This document shows positions 20,170 to 29,813 of a stretch of DNA of 64,000 bases, in pieces. The DNA is taken from contig NZ_FZPA01000001.1 in NCBI RefSeq assembly GCF_900188185.1, forward strand, positions 124,001-188,000, read 5' to 3'. The position numbers were made by a program, and so were the translations under genes. Position 1 is the stretch's first letter, and the number at the start of each line of letters is the position of its first letter. The DNA is from Sphingopyxis indica. Its GTDB lineage: Bacteria; Pseudomonadota; Alphaproteobacteria; Sphingomonadales; Sphingomonadaceae. The notes below the pieces were generated by a model. That model was not told where the DNA came from, did no database searches, and was given only the letters and a program-made list of their open reading frames with translations.

Positions 20170-20735
20170 GCGTCGCCCTCACGAAAGGGCGTCAATGCGC
20201 GAATAACTTTGGCCGGATTTCCCGCAACCACCGACCAGGCGGGAACGTCTTTTGTTACCACGGCTCCAGCAGCAACCACCGCGCCCTCGCCGACAGTGAC
20301 CCCCTTCAATATGCTGGCGCCGAAGCCGATCCACACCTTGTGCCCGATCCGCACCGGCGCGACTGTGACTTGATCCCAGAGTTTCACGCCCTTGCCCCAG
20401 TTCACGACGTCGTGCTGCCGATCACTCCATTCGAGACTGTGGCTGTTGTGATCCACGATCGTCACGCCCCAGGACATCAGGACGTCGTCGCCGATCTCGA
20501 TCCGCTGTGCTGCTACGAGCAGGCTGTTCCCGAGCGATGTCCGATTGCCCACAATAAACTCTGCGCCCGGACGGTCCGCAATGATGCGCGCATCGACAAT
20601 GGACTGTCGGCCCACCACCAGCCTGCACCCTGGATCGAGCGAGACGCGTCGGCGCTTCACGCGGCTGCCTTTGCCGATTGCGATATTCGCCGTAGGCATC
20701 AGGCTTCTACAAAGCTGGACCAATCGTCTGAGCAT
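20166..20735 (-). CDS. Left-handed beta-helix (hexapeptide) acetyltransferase
   Basis: A 189-residue acyl-CoA-dependent O- or N-acetyltransferase. Hexapeptide repeats run from about residue 35 to 175 (for example [40 protein letters not shown]). The catalytic-type His lies in DHNSH. The end, [12 protein letters not shown], is the standard family terminus. It probably acetylates a sugar of the repeat unit or its nucleotide precursor. It starts 9 bases after the upstream GT2 gene and overlaps the epimerase by 4 bases. Confidence 0.9.
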   Translation of the reverse strand: MLRRLVQLCRSLMPTANIAIGKGSRVKRRRVSLDPGCRLVVGRQSIVDARIIADRPGAEFIVGNRTSLGNSLLVAAQRIEIGDDVLMSWGVTIVDHNSHSLEWSDRQHDVVNWGKGVKLWDQVTVAPVRIGHKVWIGFGASILKGVTVGEGAVVAAGAVVTKDVPAWSVVAGNPAKVIRALTPFREGDA

Positions 20736-20744
20736 AAGCCTCGA

Positions 20745-21692
20745 CTATTTCGTCAACCAGTGTAGCGGTGACAGTTTGGAACTTTGCCAAAAAATACTGC
20801 GCTTTAGCCGACGAAATTTCCCTTCATCGACGCTTACCTGTTCCGGCAGCGTAGGCACGCGTGCGTCCGGGGCGGGCGAACGCCGGATCGCCAGCGCGTT
20901 ACGAATTCGGCCGGCGATGCCGCGATGAGTGGCTGCACCGTCGCTCCCGATGTTCTGGACGAGAGTGCGCGGCGGGAAGAGCGCCAACCCTCTTTGGCGG
21001 TATACCGACAGATACCAGCGGATGGCCCAACTGTCGATTTTTCCGGCCAACTGCATCTCCATCATGCGCGCATAGGGATAGTTTCCCCCCAAGTCAAAAT
21101 CCCTGCGAGCGCTGCGTTTTGCGCGTATTTCATCCCAGCCTGTAGCGTCTGGCTGATAGTGTTTCCAGGCTCGCGCCCACGTCGCCCAGCCCCATGATGT
21201 GATCATCGGAACAAAGAAGCCGCAATCTTCGCTGCGCATCGACGGAACATCGAAATTGTGACCGCTGATCTGGAAAACCCGGTCATCGCTTTCATACTTA
21301 TCGAGCGCTGCGTTGAACCAGGCGAGCAGGGAAGGGGATACGAGCAGGTCGTCCTCGAGGACGATCGCCCGACCGTATTGGTCACACAGCCTGCCCACAC
21401 CCGCTTCAATCGATCGCGCCAGGCCTCGGTTCTCGTCCGAAGCAATGAGCTGCACATTCTTCATTCCGCAGTCGCGCACGATCGCCCGAACCCGTTCGAC
21501 ATCGCCGACGGCCTCCTGGTTCTTGGGGCCATCCGAAAAGACGAAGCAGTCGGTTGCCGCGAATTCGGGACAGTTTCGAAGAGACGCCAGCACACTGGGC
21601 AATATGTTTGCCCGCCGATAGACAAAGAGGCCGATCGGGGCCAGGCGACGGGGCTTCGGGCTTTGCATCAAGTCATCCATAGCACCAGGCAT
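20745..21692 (-). CDS. Glycosyltransferase family 2-like sugar transferase
   Basis: A 315-residue GT-A enzyme. After a short leader it has PIGLFVYRRANILPSVLASL and a DENRGLARSIEAGV segment. The metal/nucleotide motif AIVLEDDLLVSP (a DxD-like EDD) is followed by SWGWATWARAWKHY. This resembles sugar transferases related to GNT-I. Starts at 21692, 21680 and 21668 are all in frame and none has a strong ribosome-binding site, so the N-terminus is uncertain. It lies between gmd and the acetyltransferase in the same operon. Confidence 0.85.
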   Translation of the reverse strand: MPGAMDDLMQSPKPRRLAPIGLFVYRRANILPSVLASLRNCPEFAATDCFVFSDGPKNQEAVGDVERVRAIVRDCGMKNVQLIASDENRGLARSIEAGVGRLCDQYGRAIVLEDDLLVSPSLLAWFNAALDKYESDDRVFQISGHNFDVPSMRSEDCGFFVPMITSWGWATWARAWKHYQPDATGWDEIRAKRSARRDFDLGGNYPYARMMEMQLAGKIDSWAIRWYLSVYRQRGLALFPPRTLVQNIGSDGAATHRGIAGRIRNALAIRRSPAPDARVPTLPEQVSVDEGKFRRLKRSIFWQSSKLSPLHWLTK

Positions 21693-21737
21693 GCGGTCAG
21701 CGCCCCGAGCAGATCGCAGCGCTGACCCTCAAAATGC

Positions 21738-22808
21738 TCACCCTTTGCCCAGAAGAGCATCCTTCATCAGGATAAGGTCTGCCTGCACCATCTCGCGCGC
21801 GAGTTCCCGCACAGTGGTTTCGTGCCGCCAGCCAAGTTTCTCTTGGGCCTTTGTGGGATCCCCGATCAGCAACTCGACTTCGGTAGGGCGGAAATAGCGT
21901 GGATCGACTTCCACCAGGCACCGGCCGGTTTCGGCGCAGTAGCCCTTTTCATCGACCCCCGCACCCTTCCATTGCAGTTGGATGCCAACATCCTCGAACG
22001 CCCATTCGACGAAGGTGCGCACCGGTGTTGTTTCACCAGTCGCCAGCACATAATCGTTAGGCGTGTCCTGCTGCAGCATCAGCCACATTCCGCGAACATA
22101 TTCGCGCGCGTGTCCCCAATCTCGCTTGGCGTCGAGGTTCCCGAGCCAAAGCTTGTCTTGCCGTTCAAGTTTGATCGCCGCAGCCGCCCGCGTGATCTTG
22201 CGCGTAACAAAAGTCTCGCCGCGCAATGGGCTTTCGTGATTGAAAAGAATGCCGTTGGAGGCGTGAATGCCATAAGCCTCGCGGTAGTTCACAACGATCC
22301 AATAGGCATAGAGCTTCGCTGCAGCATATGGCGACCGCGGATAAAAGGGCGTGGTTTCTCGCTGCGGTACTTCCTGAACAAGACCGTACAGCTCTGACGT
22401 CGAAGCCTGATAGAAGCGTACCTTTTCTTCCATTTTCAGGATGCGGATGGCTTCAAGCAGGCGAAGCGTGCCAATGGCATCGCTGTTCGCGGTATATTCG
22501 GGGGTTTCGAAACTGACTTGAACGTGGCTCTGCGCGCCGAGATTGTAGATCTCGTCGGGTTGAACGTCCTGCACAATACGGATCAGATTCGTCGAATCCG
22601 TAAGATCTCCGTAATGAAGCACGAAATTGCGATCCGAAACGTGCGGATCTTCATAAAGATGCTCGATGCGTCCAGTATTGAAGGATGATGAACGGCGCTT
22701 GATGCCGTGAACCTCATAGCCCTTTTCTAGCAAAAATTGTGCGAGATAAGCCCCGTCCTGGCCGGTAACTCCTGTGATCAGGGCGGTTTTTCCTAAATGC
22801 TCAGTCAT
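21738..22808 (-). CDS. gmd: GDP-mannose 4,6-dehydratase
   Basis: It converts GDP-mannose to GDP-4-keto-6-deoxymannose, the first step to GDP-fucose or related 6-deoxy sugars. The 356-residue protein has [44 protein letters not shown] and [12 protein letters not shown] with Tyr-x3-Lys, then [15 protein letters not shown]. All are classical. The frame is open to 22931. The ATG at 22808 is preceded by AAGGA at 6 bases and matches the family start. It heads the nine-gene leftward operon that ends with the beta-helix gene. Confidence 0.96.
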   Translation of the reverse strand: MTEHLGKTALITGVTGQDGAYLAQFLLEKGYEVHGIKRRSSSFNTGRIEHLYEDPHVSDRNFVLHYGDLTDSTNLIRIVQDVQPDEIYNLGAQSHVQVSFETPEYTANSDAIGTLRLLEAIRILKMEEKVRFYQASTSELYGLVQEVPQRETTPFYPRSPYAAAKLYAYWIVVNYREAYGIHASNGILFNHESPLRGETFVTRKITRAAAAIKLERQDKLWLGNLDAKRDWGHAREYVRGMWLMLQQDTPNDYVLATGETTPVRTFVEWAFEDVGIQLQWKGAGVDEKGYCAETGRCLVEVDPRYFRPTEVELLIGDPTKAQEKLGWRHETTVRELAREMVQADLILMKDALLGKG

Positions 22809-23128
22809 ACTGGTCCTTATAATTCGACCCAATGGCCGTACGTCTCGAAAAGAAATTCGCGATGCCGTCGAACAGCATCCCGAAGAATGCCGGGCGAAAG
22901 GCCTGGATGGTATAGAGCATCCGCGGACCATGCAGGCCTAGATGCCCCCTGAGCAGGTTGTGAGTCTGCCCGGATCGAGATTTTCCTTTGGCGCCAGAGT
23001 CGAGGCAAGGCAAGGCTGGTTGTCCCGCGCACGATCTGCGGCGGATATGCCACATTTGGGCCCGCAATTTGAATGGGGGCTTGGCCGGAAAGGTCTCTCA
23101 TGGGGGCGGCAAAAATGATGTCTGACAA
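22809..23128. other. 320-base gap with possible gene remnant
   Basis: This stretch between the acyltransferase stop and gmd start has no gene I can support. Two overlapping short minus-strand frames of about 88 and 103 codons cross it. The shorter ends overlapping the gmd start and contains a hydrophobic segment, [20 protein letters not shown]. It lacks a ribosome-binding site and a recognisable family. It may be a decayed gene end plus the gmd promoter. Confidence 0.3.
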
Positions 23129-25078
23129 TCAAGTGCCCCCGTGCCCATCGGGAGGAGGTGCCGGGGCCGCGACCTCATGGTCCAAAATCCCCTCGAACGC
23201 CGGGGCGAAAAATTTCAGTGCAGGCTGAGCGAGATGATTGCTGTCAGAGAAGAGGCCAACGCCGTCCTTGACGAAATAGCATCGTGTCCGCGTGCATTGA
23301 TAGAGGTCGGGTCGAACCAATCTGATGCCGTCGCGGTTCCCGATCCGTTCAAAGACTGTGGCGAACTTCGCCCGGAACGGCTCGGCGGCTACGCTCGTCG
23401 CGGCGCGAGGCTCGACGCCAAATGCGATCTGACGGCTCAGGACGGACGCGATGTCGAGGTCGGGCTCGGCGATTGGCCCAACCACGATCACGCGGCGATG
23501 ACCGAGCTGTGACGCGAGATCATGCACTGCGTCGGTCAGGGCTTCGACCCGAGAGGTGTCGACAGGCCGGCCGTTGCTCCCAACCAATCCTTCGAGAGGC
23601 CAATTCAGCGCGACGATCACTGTCCGCAATTCTGGCAGTTGGTTTACAGCGTCGAGATTCGCTCGCGCTGCATCAATGCATTCGGTCGATATGTTGATCG
23701 AAACCGTCGGGAGGCAGCCATTTATCGGTACAAGCGCGCCAGCAACCTTATGCTTGCGAAGCAATTTCTCGATGATCGGCGCATACATCTGGGCGTGCGA
23801 ATTGCCCAGCAACACGACTTCGGCAGCGTTGATGTCCTGCCCGTCCAGCGTCAGATCACATGCCCTTGAGGCGCCAAAGCGGAATAATTGGCTGACAGGA
23901 CACCGGTAATGCGTGTCTACAGATCGATTGATCGATGCCGCTTCGGCGCTAAGCCGCGAGGGCAACCCATTAGTAATCAGGACTACAAATGCTGCGACGA
24001 GAGCGATGGCCGCGCCGCTAGCAGAAAATTTGGCGACTTTGCGGAATGATAGGGCTCTCGTTCGGAACGGCTGCTCTACATATTTCCAGCTGAAGAACGC
24101 CGCCGCGACGGCGGCCAGACCCACCAGCGCGGCCTCGGAAAAGGTCAGGTCGCGAACCAGATAATATTTTGCGAGCACGATCAGCGGCCAGTGCCAAAGG
24201 TAGAGCGAATAAGAAATCTGGCCGACGAGATTGATCGGTCGCAAGGCGAGCAATTGTCCGGTCGCAGTGGCTATCGGCGCGCTCGCCCAGATCAGAACCG
24301 CTGTGCCGGCGACTACGGGCAATGCGACAGGCAGCCACCATGGCCACGGCCCATGATAGAATAGTCCCCCCACAAGCAACAAGAGCGCGCCCCCCCGTGC
24401 GAGCATGCCCGCCCGGGGGGAGAGGGTTGCCTGGCCGTGAAGCGTTATCAGCACACCTGCGCCCAACTCCCAGGCTCTGGTCGGAAGCAGGTAGAATGCG
24501 GGTGCCGCACCTCCTATCGTCAGCAGCCAGATGTTCGCGCTGAGCGAGCCGATGGTGAGAAACCATATCGTCGGGACGAGAACAGTCCGGCGACGATAAA
24601 GGAGAACTAAAATGATAGGGAAGAATATATAGAATTGTTCTTCAACACCTAGCGACCAAAGGTGCAGAAGTGGCTTAAACTCTGCCGCCCTCGAAAAATA
24701 GTCCGTATCGCGCCAAAAATATATATTTGCCACAAAAAATATCGAAGCGATTATGCTTTTTCCAAAGCCCTCAAGGTCGGCAGGAAGGAGGATGAATCCT
24801 GACGCAATAATTGTGAATGCCAGGACGAAGAGCAGCGCTGGCATGAGGCGTCTGATACGCCGTTCGTAAAAATTGAGAAGTGTGAACCTTCCCTTCTGAA
24901 TATCCTTCAAAATTATTCCGGAAATAAGAAATCCTGATATAACAAAGAATATGTCTACGCCAAGAAATCCCCTAGAAAGGGCGTTGTGGAACAAATGGAA
25001 TATAACTACGCTGGTAACAGCAATGGCGCGCAGTCCGTCGATATCGTAGCGATATTCTGACGAATTATTTCGGTTCAT
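23129..25078 (-). CDS. OafA/YrhL-type acyltransferase with C-terminal SGNH domain
   Basis: An inner-membrane protein of about 649 residues that transfers acetyl or another acyl group to polysaccharide. Residues of about 10-345 form the acyltransferase-3 domain, with YRYDIDGLRAIAV, GVDIFFVISGFLISGII, the RR pair in YERRIRRLMPAL and 10 or so helices. The C-terminal periplasmic part is an SGNH hydrolase-like domain: GNSHAQMY is block I and DSNHLAQPA carries the Asp-x2-His pair. ATG 25078 has GGAAGA 5 bases upstream and is preferred over ATG 25090. Its first third is AT-rich. It stands alone between the initiating transferase and gmd. Confidence 0.93.
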   Translation of the reverse strand: MNRNNSSEYRYDIDGLRAIAVTSVVIFHLFHNALSRGFLGVDIFFVISGFLISGIILKDIQKGRFTLLNFYERRIRRLMPALLFVLAFTIIASGFILLPADLEGFGKSIIASIFFVANIYFWRDTDYFSRAAEFKPLLHLWSLGVEEQFYIFFPIILVLLYRRRTVLVPTIWFLTIGSLSANIWLLTIGGAAPAFYLLPTRAWELGAGVLITLHGQATLSPRAGMLARGGALLLLVGGLFYHGPWPWWLPVALPVVAGTAVLIWASAPIATATGQLLALRPINLVGQISYSLYLWHWPLIVLAKYYLVRDLTFSEAALVGLAAVAAAFFSWKYVEQPFRTRALSFRKVAKFSASGAAIALVAAFVVLITNGLPSRLSAEAASINRSVDTHYRCPVSQLFRFGASRACDLTLDGQDINAAEVVLLGNSHAQMYAPIIEKLLRKHKVAGALVPINGCLPTVSINISTECIDAARANLDAVNQLPELRTVIVALNWPLEGLVGSNGRPVDTSRVEALTDAVHDLASQLGHRRVIVVGPIAEPDLDIASVLSRQIAFGVEPRAATSVAAEPFRAKFATVFERIGNRDGIRLVRPDLYQCTRTRCYFVKDGVGLFSDSNHLAQPALKFFAPAFEGILDHEVAAPAPPPDGHGGT

Positions 25079-25090
25079 TAATTCTTCCAT

Positions 25091-25356
25091 GTCCGGATGT
25101 CTGATGGCGGCAAGGCGTCCAACGCGGCACTAAGAATGCCCCAACAGCGCTTGGTCTAGACGGAAGTCGCCATTTCTTGTCAAGCGAGAGGGCGGTGCTC
25201 GCCTGGCGTTTCCCTATCAGGTCCCGAGGCCCGCCGCATGGTCGTCTGAATGTGTACTCCGGCATTCATGCTGGCATTTCGCTGCGCGCCGACGCACAGG
25301 TACGGCACTGGCGCGTTCACAGGTGCAGGCAAACACCTTGGCAGCGGAAGCGACAT
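25091..25356. other. Non-coding gap before the acyltransferase gene
   Basis: These 266 bases between the stop of the initiating transferase gene and the acyltransferase start hold no credible gene. I saw no clear terminator, dyad or repeat. It presumably contains the promoter of the acyltransferase gene. Confidence 0.35.
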
Positions 25357-26808
25357 CTAAAACGCGTTCTTGTGGAAAACGACGCTGATAGTTCGGAGCA
25401 AGATCTTCATATCGGAGATCAGCGACCATTCGGACACATACTCCAGATCAGCATTGAGACGATCGCGCAATTGCTGCTCATCAAACGTATTCCCGCGGTG
25501 TCCTCGAATCTGGGCGAGACCGGTGATGCCGGGCTTGACGACATGGCGGTGCCAATACGCATTATCGACCTCCCAGTACAAACGTTCACCCGCAAGGGCG
25601 AGTTCGGCGTGGGGCCTTGGCCCCACAAGGCTCATGTCGCCTCGAAGGACGTTGATGAATTGCGGCAGTTCATCGATACTCGTGCTGCGGATGAATTTTC
25701 CGAATTTGGTCACGCGAGGATCGTCCCGCTGCGTCAGTTTTCGAGCCCGGTCGTCTTGCATGTCCGTCCGCATCGAGCGAAACTTAATTATGCTGAACTT
25801 TCGGTTTCCAAGGCCGATGCGGTCCTGTTTGAAGAAAACCGGCCCCGGGCTGTCGATCTTGATGAGGAGTGCGACCACTGCAATGAAAGGGACCAAAATC
25901 GGCATCAGCAGCAATGTGATGAGCAGGTCGAACGATCGCTTCAGTAAGCGCTGATTCCAGGGCATTGGTCCGCTGGTCAGAACCAGGCTCGTCTGCCCCG
26001 AACGCTGGCCGATGGCGAGGGGGTGTAACGCATTAAGCTCGGGCGTGACGATTTCGCTCGGAACGTCCAGTGATTTCAGCACGAAGGCCCATTGAGCGCG
26101 CTTCTCCGGCGGACAATGCACGACGACGCTGTCCATGCCCATAACGACCCGGCCCAAATGGTCGATAGCCGCAGGGTCCGCAGGGTCCGGCGAAAGTCCA
26201 TGGGCGCTGGCATCGAGGGCTCCTTCACCCGCGAATTCGCTCCGCGGCCAGTCGTCGTAGATGCATAGCGTCGCGAAGGGGGAGGGCCCAAGATAGCGAT
26301 TAGCAATCCTCGCCAGGACACTGCGCCAGCTGACCACCAGGACGATGCCGAGAACTGTGCCGAAGCCGAACACGAGGCGAGAAAATTCGGCGCCGATCTT
26401 CATGAAGAATGCTACGAGCAGCAACGTGGCAGCTGCCCAAGCCAACGCCGTTCCAGCCCGCCAGCCACTACGAAATGCGTCAATTAGCAATTCGGTCTGA
26501 TGACCGCGGTTATTGAACGAAATTCCCAGATAGATTGGCAAGACGCTGACCAAAATCCGGGACACCTGCTCGACGTGATGCGCGTCGAGCCACGCGTAAC
26601 TGGTGACCGAATAGGCGACCGCAATGCAAAGCAGATCAACAGCAAACGCCCAAATCGTTAGCTTTCTGCGCCTAAGCCTCTTGCCGGCGAGCCGGTCCAA
26701 CTGGGGGGCTGCACGACGCAACTTGGAGAAAGTTCCTGGTCGAGACGTTTCGCTTTCTGCGTTCATTGCAGAACCGGACAGGTTGGTGATGGATGACTCG
26801 ATATCCAT
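25357..26808 (-). CDS. Polyprenyl glycosylphosphotransferase initiating repeat-unit synthesis (WcaJ/GumD-like)
   Basis: It transfers a sugar 1-phosphate to undecaprenyl phosphate. The 483-residue protein has four N-terminal helices (about 50-170) and a CoA-binding-like middle domain. A membrane-associated catalytic domain begins at about 285: KRSFDLLITLLLMPILVPF, SPGPVFFKQDRIG, FKSMR-type IIKFRSMRTD, TSIDELPQFINVLRGDMSLV, GPRPH and KPGITGLAQIRGHRG. The last blocks are the bacterial sugar transferase signature. Donor specificity (Glc, Gal or other) is not evident. The start ATG 26808 has GTGAGG upstream; ATG 26766 is an alternative. It diverges from the O-antigen ligase-like gene. Confidence 0.94.
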   Translation of the reverse strand: MDIESSITNLSGSAMNAESETSRPGTFSKLRRAAPQLDRLAGKRLRRRKLTIWAFAVDLLCIAVAYSVTSYAWLDAHHVEQVSRILVSVLPIYLGISFNNRGHQTELLIDAFRSGWRAGTALAWAAATLLLVAFFMKIGAEFSRLVFGFGTVLGIVLVVSWRSVLARIANRYLGPSPFATLCIYDDWPRSEFAGEGALDASAHGLSPDPADPAAIDHLGRVVMGMDSVVVHCPPEKRAQWAFVLKSLDVPSEIVTPELNALHPLAIGQRSGQTSLVLTSGPMPWNQRLLKRSFDLLITLLLMPILVPFIAVVALLIKIDSPGPVFFKQDRIGLGNRKFSIIKFRSMRTDMQDDRARKLTQRDDPRVTKFGKFIRSTSIDELPQFINVLRGDMSLVGPRPHAELALAGERLYWEVDNAYWHRHVVKPGITGLAQIRGHRGNTFDEQQLRDRLNADLEYVSEWSLISDMKILLRTISVVFHKNAF

Positions 26809-27158
26809 GATGCCTCACATGACAAATTCTGTCCGGATCGATCAGGTGAATGCCGGAGCTTGAATTCTCTTTGATCTTCGACCCCTGATTTTCGCTTCGC
26901 ACAATGGTCCGGCCAAGGCAAGGCAGCGCGGCAGGGCAAGTTCCTTGCCTGAAATGGCTCGGTAACTGGCGGTCGATGCAACGGCTCATACCAGATTTCG
27001 TTCCCCTTCACCGCTTGCCACAGGGGCATCTTACGGGTGCCAGCTGGGCGGCAGCTGGTCTCAACGAGCTGCGCGGGGGCTTGACTTTGCTGACAATGAT
27101 CCGCCATTCGGGCAGCCGTTCCAGCCAATATCATCAAGATTTCCGGGGTTCCGAACTG
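26809..27158. promoter_or_regulatory. Divergent promoter region, 350 bases
   Basis: It separates the initiating sugar transferase (leftward) from the O-antigen ligase-like gene (rightward). No protein-like content was seen, although the rightward frame stays open across part of it. No strong dyad or terminator stands out. Both promoters should lie here, but I cannot assign hexamers. Confidence 0.4.
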
Positions 27159-28586
27159 ATGAATGCTCGCGTGCGCCGACGTAAGCTTGCGCCTTCGCAA
27201 GGTCCCCTGCCGACGAGGCCGGATGCGCCATCGAAGTTTGCGGGTCCCGCTGTTTGGACCGAAATACTACTGTACGCACTGATTGTATTCGCACTCGTTT
27301 TTGGCGGCGGCGCGATATCCGCGAATCCGCGAATCCTGCTGATCTGCGTAACCGCTGCCGCCTTGCTGCCGCTGGCGCTCTGGGCCGGAGCCGGCCGCGC
27401 GTTTCGTCGCCTTCCGCTCCTGGCGCAGGTCGCTGTGGTTCTGGTTCCTCTATTGCCGCTCTTGCAGCTCGTCCCTTTGCCGCCTTCGATATGGGGGGGC
27501 TTTCCAGGCCGCGAGTTGCCGACGACGATATTCGACCTCGTCGGATCGGGGAGCGAGTGGCATCCGCTCAGCCTGACCCCTCGCGACACCGCGTTGGCGG
27601 CGTTGTGCCTGCTTGCGCCCATCGCTGCCTTTTTTGCTGCGTTGACCCTTGATGAGCATGCGCGCGAAAGGTGCGTGATGCTTGTCCTTGGGGTGGCTGC
27701 GGTATCGATATTCGTAGGCCTTATCCAATTGGGAAGTCGCGGCGCGACGCTTGATTTCTATGGCAGCACGCACCGGGGATTCCTGTTGGGTTTCTTCGCC
27801 AATCGCAACCACGAGGGAGATTTCATCGCCCTTGCTGCGGTATTCGCCATAGCCTTTGCGCATCGAAAACTAAGGTATCGGCAGGGACTTCTGGCGTGGT
27901 CCGTCATATTGTCGCTGACCTTTCTGGTTGCGGCTGTCGGGACCATTTCGCGCGCCGGCCTGGGCTTGACGGTACTCGGCATTGCCATGATGCAATTTGC
28001 GCATTTCGGCCAGGCGCTCAATCGTCGTCGATTGATTTTAATCGCGGCCGCGATCGCGATCGCGGCGCTCGCAATTTATCTGCTTAGCTTCACGAGTGTT
28101 GTCGAGCGGTCCCTTTCCCGATTCAATGGGGTTAGCGACGATGATCGATTGCGCCTCTGGCAGCTGTCGGCTCCACTGGTAACTCAATATTTTCCTTGGG
28201 GGAGCGGCCTGGGTAGCTTCGTTCCGGCTTATGCAGCGATCGAACCGCTGGACAGTGTCAGTCGCGTTTATCTCAACCACGCTCACAATGAGTATCTGGA
28301 GTTGCTGATCGAAGGTGGCCTTCCTGCCATGGCCGTGCTTGGCGTTGCCGTCGTGGCTCTCCTGACGCGCGGGCTGCGGGTTCTGTTCGGCAAGGGACGC
28401 CTCGCGGCGTTCGGTTTGCCTTCGGCCATCGGTCTGCTGCTCGTTGCCTTGCATTCCATCGTTGACTATCCGCTTCGTACCCAATCGATTGCCGTGCTGT
28501 TCGGCGTCATGGCAGCGTTTTTCTTTGCGGAATCGCCCACCAGGATGCGCGTGCGCGTTGATTCCGCTCGACCGGCAGAAGAGTAA
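27159..28586 (+). CDS. O-antigen ligase/polymerase family membrane protein (Wzy_C)
   Basis: A 475-residue polytopic protein with about 10-12 helices. The Wzy_C region carries FFANRNHEGDF and, in the large periplasmic loop, LNHAHNEYLELLIEGGLPA, the hallmark of this superfamily (the His-rich HAHNEYLE motif). It could be a second polymerase or a ligase that attaches the chain to a carrier. The frame is open from 26904, but membrane homology begins after ATG 27159, which is the sensible start. It is followed 9 bases later by an uncharacterised membrane-anchored protein, probably co-transcribed. Confidence 0.85.
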   Translation: MNARVRRRKLAPSQGPLPTRPDAPSKFAGPAVWTEILLYALIVFALVFGGGAISANPRILLICVTAAALLPLALWAGAGRAFRRLPLLAQVAVVLVPLLPLLQLVPLPPSIWGGFPGRELPTTIFDLVGSGSEWHPLSLTPRDTALAALCLLAPIAAFFAALTLDEHARERCVMLVLGVAAVSIFVGLIQLGSRGATLDFYGSTHRGFLLGFFANRNHEGDFIALAAVFAIAFAHRKLRYRQGLLAWSVILSLTFLVAAVGTISRAGLGLTVLGIAMMQFAHFGQALNRRRLILIAAAIAIAALAIYLLSFTSVVERSLSRFNGVSDDDRLRLWQLSAPLVTQYFPWGSGLGSFVPAYAAIEPLDSVSRVYLNHAHNEYLELLIEGGLPAMAVLGVAVVALLTRGLRVLFGKGRLAAFGLPSAIGLLLVALHSIVDYPLRTQSIAVLFGVMAAFFFAESPTRMRVRVDSARPAEE

Positions 28587-28595
28587 GGCAGACCG

Positions 28596-29780
28596 ATGGC
28601 CCGGATACTTTCCTCGATGGGATTGTTCGTCGTGTTGCTCGCGGGCATCCTGTTCGTATTCTGGCAACAGGCTTCCGTCAAGATTGCCGGCGATCCGCAA
28701 TGGATGCTGCTCGCCGTTCCAGACGAAAAGGTGCCGCCCGAAGTCGCAGTCAAGGCCCGCGAATTGCTGGCCGAGCAGCCTCTCGACCAGCCCGTGCTCA
28801 ATCTCTTGTTCGCCATCGAAGCGCGCGGAGACCTCACTGATGCGCGGCGGAAGGCGTTTGCCGGTGCGCTGGTCGGGCTCGGATGGCGCGACACGCCCAG
28901 CCAGCAAAACCTTATCTACGAGGCGGTTGCGAATCAGAAGCCGGAAGACGCTGTACTGCGGATCGATGGCCTGCTGCGACGCGGCAAGATGATCGACGCA
29001 ATTCTTCCGATCATGATCCGGCTCGAAAGCTTTCCTCCGGCAGCAGAATTGCTGATTGAACGGCTCGAGCTTCAGCCCGAATGGCGGACGACCTACTTCA
29101 AGCTGGGATCGCTGTTGCGAGATCCGGCGACGCTCGATGCCCGTGTCCGATTGCTCGATCGCATGCTCGAGGAAGGCAAGGCGCTTCGGCATAGCGAACT
29201 CAAACCCTCGCTCGACGCGATGATGCGGGAAGGGCGGCGCGGCGATGCGGCGCGCATAGCCTTGAGCGCGAACCGAACCGCAGCATCCGCCGCCCCGATT
29301 TACGACCCCGACTTCTCGAAATTCATCGCCCTGGCCCCAGAAGATCGGATGAGTCCCTTGCCCTTTGAGTGGGAGACGTTCAGCCGGCCGGGGGTGTCTG
29401 CCCAGATTTTGCCGGAAGGGAAGGACGGCGAATTGCAGCTGAACTGGGGAGGCAGCGGTGCGCCGATATTCGTGCGTACGATGGTGCTACTCGCCGACGT
29501 GGGTCAGCCTCGCTTGGACGTGGACGTTTCGACGCAGGACGACCTTAAGGAACTCAAGATGTTCGAATTCCGGCTCGCATGTCCCGGTGAAGAAGGGGTT
29601 GCTTTCCGCCCCGTAGACAACGAGGCACGTTCGACAAGCGTCCGCTTCCGGCTCGACGGCTCAGTGTCATGCGAATATCCTGATCTGGTGATCGCAGGGC
29701 GTCCGCAGGATCGTGACGCCTTTGCTGCGGTGACAATCGATGCGATACGGCTCGTAACCGAGAACGGCCAAGGGTTGTAA
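28596..29780 (+). CDS. Uncharacterised membrane-anchored protein next to O-antigen ligase
   Basis: I do not recognise this 394-residue protein. It has one N-terminal helix (residues of about 5-24, ILSSMGLFVVLLAGILFVFW). A helical, repeat-like middle follows (about 50-235), rich in Leu/Ala/Arg with pairs such as ARELLAEQPLDQPVLNLLFA, suggestive of TPR-like packing. The C-terminal part (about 250-390) appears beta-rich, with two Cys in RLACPGEEG and SVSCEYP. The domain after the helix is probably periplasmic. The tight 9-base spacing after the ligase-like gene suggests a partner in polymer assembly or length control. That function is an inference only. Confidence 0.7.
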   Translation: MARILSSMGLFVVLLAGILFVFWQQASVKIAGDPQWMLLAVPDEKVPPEVAVKARELLAEQPLDQPVLNLLFAIEARGDLTDARRKAFAGALVGLGWRDTPSQQNLIYEAVANQKPEDAVLRIDGLLRRGKMIDAILPIMIRLESFPPAAELLIERLELQPEWRTTYFKLGSLLRDPATLDARVRLLDRMLEEGKALRHSELKPSLDAMMREGRRGDAARIALSANRTAASAAPIYDPDFSKFIALAPEDRMSPLPFEWETFSRPGVSAQILPEGKDGELQLNWGGSGAPIFVRTMVLLADVGQPRLDVDVSTQDDLKELKMFEFRLACPGEEGVAFRPVDNEARSTSVRFRLDGSVSCEYPDLVIAGRPQDRDAFAAVTIDAIRLVTENGQGL

Positions 29781-29813
29781 TCTCGAGACATCGGCTCGAA
29801 TGAAGGCAGCACG

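Noticed and set aside
22817-23128. A 103-codon minus-strand frame in the gap before gmd
   Set aside because: No ribosome-binding site, no domain, and a second overlapping frame is equally open. Recorded only as a possible remnant.
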